Assembly (NCBI GenBank): GCA_947629755.1
Contig: CANREY010000003.1
Span: 1 to 52,493 of the forward strand
Length of the DNA: 52,493 bases
Reading direction: 5' to 3'
Source of the DNA: an uncultured Oscillospiraceae bacterium
GTDB taxonomy: Bacteria; Bacillota; Clostridia; Oscillospirales; Oscillospiraceae
Part shown: in pieces, positions 47,819-52,493 of the stretch
Layout: every line of letters starts with the position of its first letter
Position numbering within the stretch: position 1 is the first letter of the stretch
Position numbers and translations under genes: made by a program
Notes under the pieces: model-generated
What the model was told of the DNA's origin: nothing
Databases searched by the model: none
The model's input: only the letters and a program-made list of their open reading frames with translations

Positions 47819-48988
47819 TGTATATATCCCGCAATTAATGCTCACCGTGTCCGGGTCCTCGTCCCCGTTCTCACCGTTTCCGTCCTCTCCTCCGATGTAG
47901 TACACGTTCTCGGACACCTCCCGGACGGCCTTGATCTGCTCAGCTTCGCAGAGGACCGCGTCGCAGTAATGTACGGCAAGGCCCGTCCTTATCTCCCCGT
48001 CGGTGAGCCTCCCGTCCAGCTTCACCGCGTCGCAGTCCAGCACCGTCACAAAGCCGTACCGTGACAGCATCGTCTTGTCCACGACCACCAGGTCCTGCCC
48101 TGATATGAGCTCTCCCCGGTAGGTGAACACGTCCTCGCACTCCGGCGCGAGCTTCAAAAAGCTCTCCTCCAGCTCCTCCGGTATCGCGGCTCTCCCCTCC
48201 ACATACAGGTACTCAAGCTTTGACAGAAGCTCCGCCTCCCGGCGCTCCACCGTCAATCCCCCGTCTATCCACAGCCTGTTTTCCCTTCTCAAAAGGCCCT
48301 TCGTCAGCGTCCTGTCGCCGCCCTTGTAGACCACGCCCTCCGGGACGACCGTAAGCTTCCCGTCACCCGAAAGCTCCAAAAGCTCCATGGCCTTCCGGGC
48401 GAGCCCTTCGGGCACGACCGCCTTTTCGCAGGCGAAGACCGCGCCGGACTTTATAAGAGCGTCCAGATCCGCCCCCTCGTCGATGATGACCGCGCGCTCC
48501 GTAAAGACCTTCTTCCCCGCCCAGCGAAGGCCGGAGACCTTGTCGAGCTTCACGTCGTCATCAGTAAGGACATACCCGTCGGGGTAGACAGTCTCGTTCC
48601 CCGTCACATGTACCCTGTTTGCCAAAGACCTTGGGCAGGTGACGCTCCCTATCCCATAAACGGCAGCGTAGCCGTCCAGCGTCTCACCCGCGCCCTCCCT
48701 GACCGTCAGGCTCCCCGTCACGATAAGCACCGTCGGCTCCTTCGGCGCCTCCCCCGGCTCGATGGTGAAGCTCCCGGTTTTTATCACCATCTTCACCCCT
48801 TCGGGCACGCTTATCACCGATCCCGTGTCGACCTTCACCCCGCTGTTCAGCAGTATCCTGTTGGACGCGGAAGTTACCGCCATGGCTCCGCAGTTTATCC
48901 TTATCCCGTCATACCCCACCAGCGTCTCCTCGGTGACGTTGGTGGCGTCGCAGAACCCGCAGTCTATTTTAAGCTGTTTTCTTCCCAT
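47813..48988 (-). CDS. Hypothetical beta-solenoid-like protein, partner of an ECF sigma gene
   Basis: 391 aa, repetitive short-strand pattern ('VITVPEGV'-like, 'IDGGLTVERREAELLSKLEYLYVEGRAAIPEEL'), no signal peptide or TM; 6 nt from the sigma stop. Confidence 0.7.
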   Translation of the reverse strand: MGRKQLKIDCGFCDATNVTEETLVGYDGIRINCGAMAVTSASNRILLNSGVKVDTGSVISVPEGVKMVIKTGSFTIEPGEAPKEPTVLIVTGSLTVREGAGETLDGYAAVYGIGSVTCPRSLANRVHVTGNETVYPDGYVLTDDDVKLDKVSGLRWAGKKVFTERAVIIDEGADLDALIKSGAVFACEKAVVPEGLARKAMELLELSGDGKLTVVPEGVVYKGGDRTLTKGLLRRENRLWIDGGLTVERREAELLSKLEYLYVEGRAAIPEELEESFLKLAPECEDVFTYRGELISGQDLVVVDKTMLSRYGFVTVLDCDAVKLDGRLTDGEIRTGLAVHYCDAVLCEAEQIKAVREVSENVYYIGGEDGNGENGDEDPDTVSINCGIYTF

Positions 48989-48994
48989 TTCGAT

Positions 48995-49486
48995 TCACTC
49001 CTCAAAATAATTTTTCCTTATTTTCGCCCTTGCGGACCTTAACCGCGACCTGACCGTGGAGGGCTCCATGCCGAACACGCGCCCCAGCTCTTTGGAGTCG
49101 AACCCCGCGAAATACCGAAGGTAGAATAGCTTACGCTCCGTATCCGGGAGCCTTCCTATCTCCGCGAGCACAGCCCCCCGGTCAAAGTCCTCCTCAAAGG
49201 GCCTCTCCGGTATCTCCACGTCCACGGTCCTCGCCCTGCGGCGCTGGTCTATGAATATGTTCCTGGCCGTCTTTTTGAGCCACGCCCTTTTGCCCCGGTC
49301 GTCCAGTGGCGCGAGGACATTATAATTCGCCATTGCCCGCAAAAAGGCCTCCTGGGCGATGTCCTCCGCCGCCTGTCTCTCCCCGACGAGCCTCTCAGCA
49401 AAACCTACGAGCCACAACCAGTATTTTTCATAAAGCTCCGGCGTACTATCACCGTCCTTTTCTCCGCTTTTTTCGAGCGCTCTCAC
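48995..49486 (-). CDS. ECF-type RNA polymerase sigma factor
   Basis: Region 2 'AAEDIAQEAFLRAMANY...ARNIFIDQRRR', region 4 'LPDTERKLFYLRYFAGFDSKELGRVFGMEPSTVRSRLRSARAKIRK'. Confidence 0.93.
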   Translation of the reverse strand: MRALEKSGEKDGDSTPELYEKYWLWLVGFAERLVGERQAAEDIAQEAFLRAMANYNVLAPLDDRGKRAWLKKTARNIFIDQRRRARTVDVEIPERPFEEDFDRGAVLAEIGRLPDTERKLFYLRYFAGFDSKELGRVFGMEPSTVRSRLRSARAKIRKNYFEE

Positions 49487-49529
49487 CTAATAGACGTTTT
49501 AAAAAGGTCAAGTGTTGATTTAAATTTAT

Positions 49530-49558
49530 CAAAAAACGGGGCCGCCAGCGGCGGCCCC
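49530..49558 (-). terminator. Minus-strand terminator downstream of pfp
   Basis: GGGGCCGCC-agc-GGCGGCCCC with a T6 run on the minus strand. Confidence 0.8.
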
Positions 49559-49564
49559 AAAAAG

Positions 49565-49737
49565 CATCGCAGATTTCGCGTCCGCAGACGCGAATAAGTT
49601 TCAATAATTTTTCCGGCGGCATGTACGTCGGAAAAATTCCCGCTCAGGTCCACGGAGTGTACGGGCTTCGCCCGTGCGCGGAGTGGACCGGCAAAATCTC
49701 TACTGGATTTGAAGGCCGGAACGGCCTTCAAATCCAA
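49565..49737. repeat. Intergenic modular palindromic repeat, copy D (variant)
   Basis: CGCGTCCGCAGACGCG; TTTTTCCG...CGGAAAAA; GGTCCAC GGAGTGT ACGGGC-ttc-GCCCGT GCGCGGA GTGGACC GGCAAAA; GGATTTGAAGGCC/GGCCTTCAAATCC. Confidence 0.65.
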
Positions 49738-49738
49738 G

Positions 49739-50968
49739 TCAAGCCTCCGGGCAGTAGATGTGATACGGCTGGCCCTCAATGTAGATAGGCGTGAGCTCTG
49801 CCTGAATGAGGGGACGGGCGTAGTTTAAAAACGCCGGGAGCATGTCGGTGTAGGTGTCGTTGACCCACTCTAAGGGGACCTTCTTCTCCAGATTTGCCAC
49901 CTCGGAAATGGGGTGGAGCTCCGTCAGGCACTGATAGGGCTTGTTGGATACGCGCCTGAGGGCCACCATCTCTCCCGTGTGCCCCTGGAAAGCCGCCTGA
50001 GCCGCCGCGCCGCCCACCTGATATGCCTCGGTGATGTCCGTGCGGGAAGTGAGATGCGAGGCGCACCGCTGAAGGGTGGACAGCTCGATGGAACGCGTCT
50101 TTGTGTCAAGGTTGCGCTCCACAACTCCCGCCAAGTACCTCGCCGTACCGGTCAGGTTCTTGTGGCCGAAGGCGTCCACGCGTCTGGGGTCGTCGGAGAG
50201 CTCGCAGACGTACCTTCCGTCCTCAAGCTTCACGCCCTCGGAAACGGCGATGACGATGCTGGGCTTTGTCTCCTGCATCTTGCGTACCTTCTCCACAAAG
50301 CGGTCCACATGGAAGGGCACCTCAGGAAGGCAGATCATGTCCACGCCCTCGCAGTCCTCGCCCCTCGCCAGAGCGGCGGCGGCGGTGAGCCAGCCCGCGT
50401 TGCGGCCCATTATCTCAACGATGGTCACGTATTTCGAGCCGTAGACCGTGGCGTCGCGGATTATCTCCTTCATGACCACGGATATGTATTTGGCGGCGGA
50501 GCCGTAGCCGGGGGTGTGGTCGGTTACCATCAGGTCGTTGTCGATGGTCTTGGGCACGCCCATGAAGCGTATGTCGGAGCACACATGCTCGCCGTAGTCG
50601 GCCAGCTTGCCGATGGTGTCCATGGAGTCGTTGCCGCCGATGTACATGAAATAGCCCACGTCCAGCTCATCTAAAAGCGCCATGAGCTTCTTGTACGGGG
50701 CCTCGTCCTCCCGCCAATCCGGGAGCTTGTAGCGGCAGGAGCCCAGGTAGCTTGAGGGTGTGCGCTTTAAAAGCTCTATCTCCAGCCCGGTCTTGAATTT
50801 CTGCGAAAGGTCCACATACTTGCCCTGGAGCAGTCCCTCCACCCCGTGGAGCATACCGTATACGTGCTCGACGCCCCTGGCGCGGGAAGCCTCGTACACG
50901 CCCGCGAGGGAGGAGTTTATGACCGAAGTGGGACCGCCTGACTGACCTACCATGACGTTCTTACCCAT
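49739..50968 (-). CDS. pfp: Pyrophosphate-dependent 6-phosphofructokinase
   Basis: MGKNVMVGQSGGPTSVINSSLAGV; 'YIGGNDSMDTIGKLA', 'GVPKTIDNDLMVTDHTPGYGSAAKY'; start refined to 50968 with SD AAGGAGGC. Confidence 0.92.
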   Translation of the reverse strand: MGKNVMVGQSGGPTSVINSSLAGVYEASRARGVEHVYGMLHGVEGLLQGKYVDLSQKFKTGLEIELLKRTPSSYLGSCRYKLPDWREDEAPYKKLMALLDELDVGYFMYIGGNDSMDTIGKLADYGEHVCSDIRFMGVPKTIDNDLMVTDHTPGYGSAAKYISVVMKEIIRDATVYGSKYVTIVEIMGRNAGWLTAAAALARGEDCEGVDMICLPEVPFHVDRFVEKVRKMQETKPSIVIAVSEGVKLEDGRYVCELSDDPRRVDAFGHKNLTGTARYLAGVVERNLDTKTRSIELSTLQRCASHLTSRTDITEAYQVGGAAAQAAFQGHTGEMVALRRVSNKPYQCLTELHPISEVANLEKKVPLEWVNDTYTDMLPAFLNYARPLIQAELTPIYIEGQPYHIYCPEA

Positions 50969-51040
50969 GCTGTTGCCTCCTTGATAATATTTTAATTGAT
51001 TTTGCCCTAATTCCGTGGGCCGGATTACCCAGTTTTGTAT

Positions 51041-51069
51041 ATTATAACAGAATAAATGTAAATAATCAA
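51041..51069 (-). promoter_or_regulatory. Predicted sigma-A promoter of pfp
   Basis: Minus strand TTGATT-17-TATAAT. Confidence 0.55.
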
Positions 51070-51148
51070 CAACCATTGTTGAAAAAATCCGCAAATTTAT
51101 GATATTTTGACGTATTTTACATATTTATTGTTTTTCAATAAATTTTTA

Positions 51149-51177
51149 TTGACATTCGCTATTCGCTGTGGTATTAT
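51149..51177 (+). promoter_or_regulatory. Predicted sigma-A promoter of the DUF2975 operon
   Basis: TTGACA-17-TATTAT. Confidence 0.6.
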
Positions 51178-51200
51178 CTCGGTGAAAGGAGCTGAAAAAT

Positions 51201-51704
51201 ATGGGACAAAAGGAATTATCCCTTCTTCTCCGGGCGGTCGTCGCCCTTTTGGCGGTATTTTTGGCGTGCGCCATTATCTTCTTCCTGCCGCCGCTTACAC
51301 GGGAGGTGGAGCTATTTTGCCTCGACCGGGGCATGAGCGGGCTTCTGGCCTCCACTCTCGGCGGGTGCGCCTTCCCCGCCGTCATAGCCCTGTCCGCCGT
51401 GCCCTGCTTTGCCGCCCTGTGGTTGGCCTTCGCCATATTCACCGAGATCGGCAAAAACAACAGCTTTTGCGATAAGAACGCCCGCCGCCTGCGTATAATT
51501 AGCCGCCTTGCCCTGACGGACACCTTCGTCTACGCCGTGCTTGCGGTGTTCCTCTTTGCCCTGGGCGCGAGGCACCCCTCCATCGTCTTAGTGTTCGTCT
51601 CCATCGTCCTTTGCGGCGCGGCTGTCACCGTCTGCGCGGCGGCATTGAGCCACCTTACCCAAAAGGCCGCCGACCTAAAGACCGACAGCGACCTTACCAT
51701 ATGA
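51201..51704 (+). CDS. DUF2975-like membrane protein
   Basis: 167 aa, 4 TM, followed by a YozG-like HTH gene. Confidence 0.7.
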   Translation: MGQKELSLLLRAVVALLAVFLACAIIFFLPPLTREVELFCLDRGMSGLLASTLGGCAFPAVIALSAVPCFAALWLAFAIFTEIGKNNSFCDKNARRLRIISRLALTDTFVYAVLAVFLFALGARHPSIVLVFVSIVLCGAAVTVCAAALSHLTQKAADLKTDSDLTI

Positions 51705-51713
51705 GGTGACGCC

Positions 51714-51917
51714 ATGATAACCGTAAATTTAGACGTGATGCTGGCAAAGCGCAAGATGTCCCTGACGGAGCTGGCCCAAGCGGTTGACATAACTATCGCT
51801 AACCTGTCCATACTGAAGACCGGCAAGGCCAAGGCCGTGCGTTTCTCCACCCTTGACGCCCTCTGCCGGGCCCTCAACTGCCAGCCGGGGGACATATTGG
51901 AGTGGAAGGAGGATTAA
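51714..51917 (+). CDS. Cro/C1-type HTH regulator, YozG-like
   Basis: 'ITVNLDVMLAKRKMSLTELAQAVDITIANLSILKTGKAKAVRFSTLDALCRALNCQPGDILEW'. Confidence 0.9.
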   Translation: MITVNLDVMLAKRKMSLTELAQAVDITIANLSILKTGKAKAVRFSTLDALCRALNCQPGDILEWKED

Positions 51918-51918
51918 A

Positions 51919-52493
51919 ATGGACGAAAAGGAAGAAAAGCTCACTCAAGCCTCGGAAGACAGCCTTACACCCGCGCGATCCCTCCCGCCCACGGTCCCCG
52001 ATCCTCCGAAGCTCGAAAGGGGCGACATTTTGGCCCTCATATTGGCCCTCGCCCTGTCGGCCCTGTGGTTTTACGTGTTCTCCTTTGAAAATCTGCTCCG
52101 CGTCCCGGCTTGGGGCACCACCGCCTTTGTGCTCTCGGCCCTTGGAGCTGAGGCCATTTACCTGCGCGGCAGTCTCCGCCCCACAAGATCCGGCGTTTTC
52201 CTCACGGTCTCCACCGTCCTGCTCGCCGTGGCCCCCGCCATATTCCCGGACAGAGCCCTCAGAATGCTGGACCTTATGGCCCTCTCCCTCCTCACCCCCG
52301 CCTCCGCTCTGGCCCTCGCCGGGAGGGACTTCCCCGCCATGTCCGCCAACCTCATACCTGAGACCCTTCGTCTCTTTATCCCCAATCTCTTTCGCCATAT
52401 CCCGGTGCCCTTCCGCTCCCTTCGCCGAAAGGGCAGGAGCTTCAACGGCTTCTGGACGGTGGTGCTGACCCTTGTGGTCCTCCTTCCGGTGCT
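51919..52493 (+). CDS. Multi-TM membrane protein (DUF4153/DUF4173-like), partial at right edge
   Basis: Frame from ATG at 51919: MDEKEEKLTQASEDSLTPARSLPPTVPDPPKLERGDILALILALALSALWFYVFSFENLL...; SD AAGGAGG; runs off the window. Confidence 0.7.
   Translation, partial: MDEKEEKLTQASEDSLTPARSLPPTVPDPPKLERGDILALILALALSALWFYVFSFENLLRVPAWGTTAFVLSALGAEAIYLRGSLRPTRSGVFLTVSTVLLAVAPAIFPDRALRMLDLMALSLLTPASALALAGRDFPAMSANLIPETLRLFIPNLFRHIPVPFRSLRRKGRSFNGFWTVVLTLVVLLPV

Overview
This window looks like core chromosome from a GC-rich, probably endospore-forming Clostridia (Oscillospiraceae-like) genome; taxonomy is inferred from gene content only. Core blocks include dnaE(partial)-whiA-rapZ-murB-hprK, rpmB, a GtrB/GtrA/glucosyltransferase operon, der, a PDZ-radical SAM (DUF512) gene, yceD-rpmF, and a potA-potB-potCD polyamine transporter. 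There is also a reduced dcw cluster (mraZ-rsmH-ftsL-spoVD-murE-mraY-ftsW-murG-murA-ftsQ-ftsZ), coaD-rsmD-uvrC, an HPr paralogue, mutS2, FMN-riboswitch-ribU, spoIIE, wecB, ansA, a GH88 gene, an ECF sigma gene with a solenoid-like partner, and PPi-pfk. The most interesting locus is 38829-39211, between mutS2 and ribU, which the ORF track does not call correctly. It has all the parts of a type I toxin-antitoxin module: a consensus promoter, a leader whose Shine-Dalgarno sits in a perfect 8-bp hairpin, a 34-aa hydrophobic holin-like peptide, a ~22-bp 5'-3' long-range helix, and a convergent consensus antisense promoter ending at a strong terminator over the toxin stop codon. Other notable items are a modular intergenic structured repeat family with co-varying stems found just 3' of genes, an HPr with Arg replacing His15 but Ser46 kept (Crh-like), a PotC-PotD fusion, a structured leader upstream of potA, and a MraZ-box promoter. 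All calls come from reading the sequence and recognising families; no searches were run.
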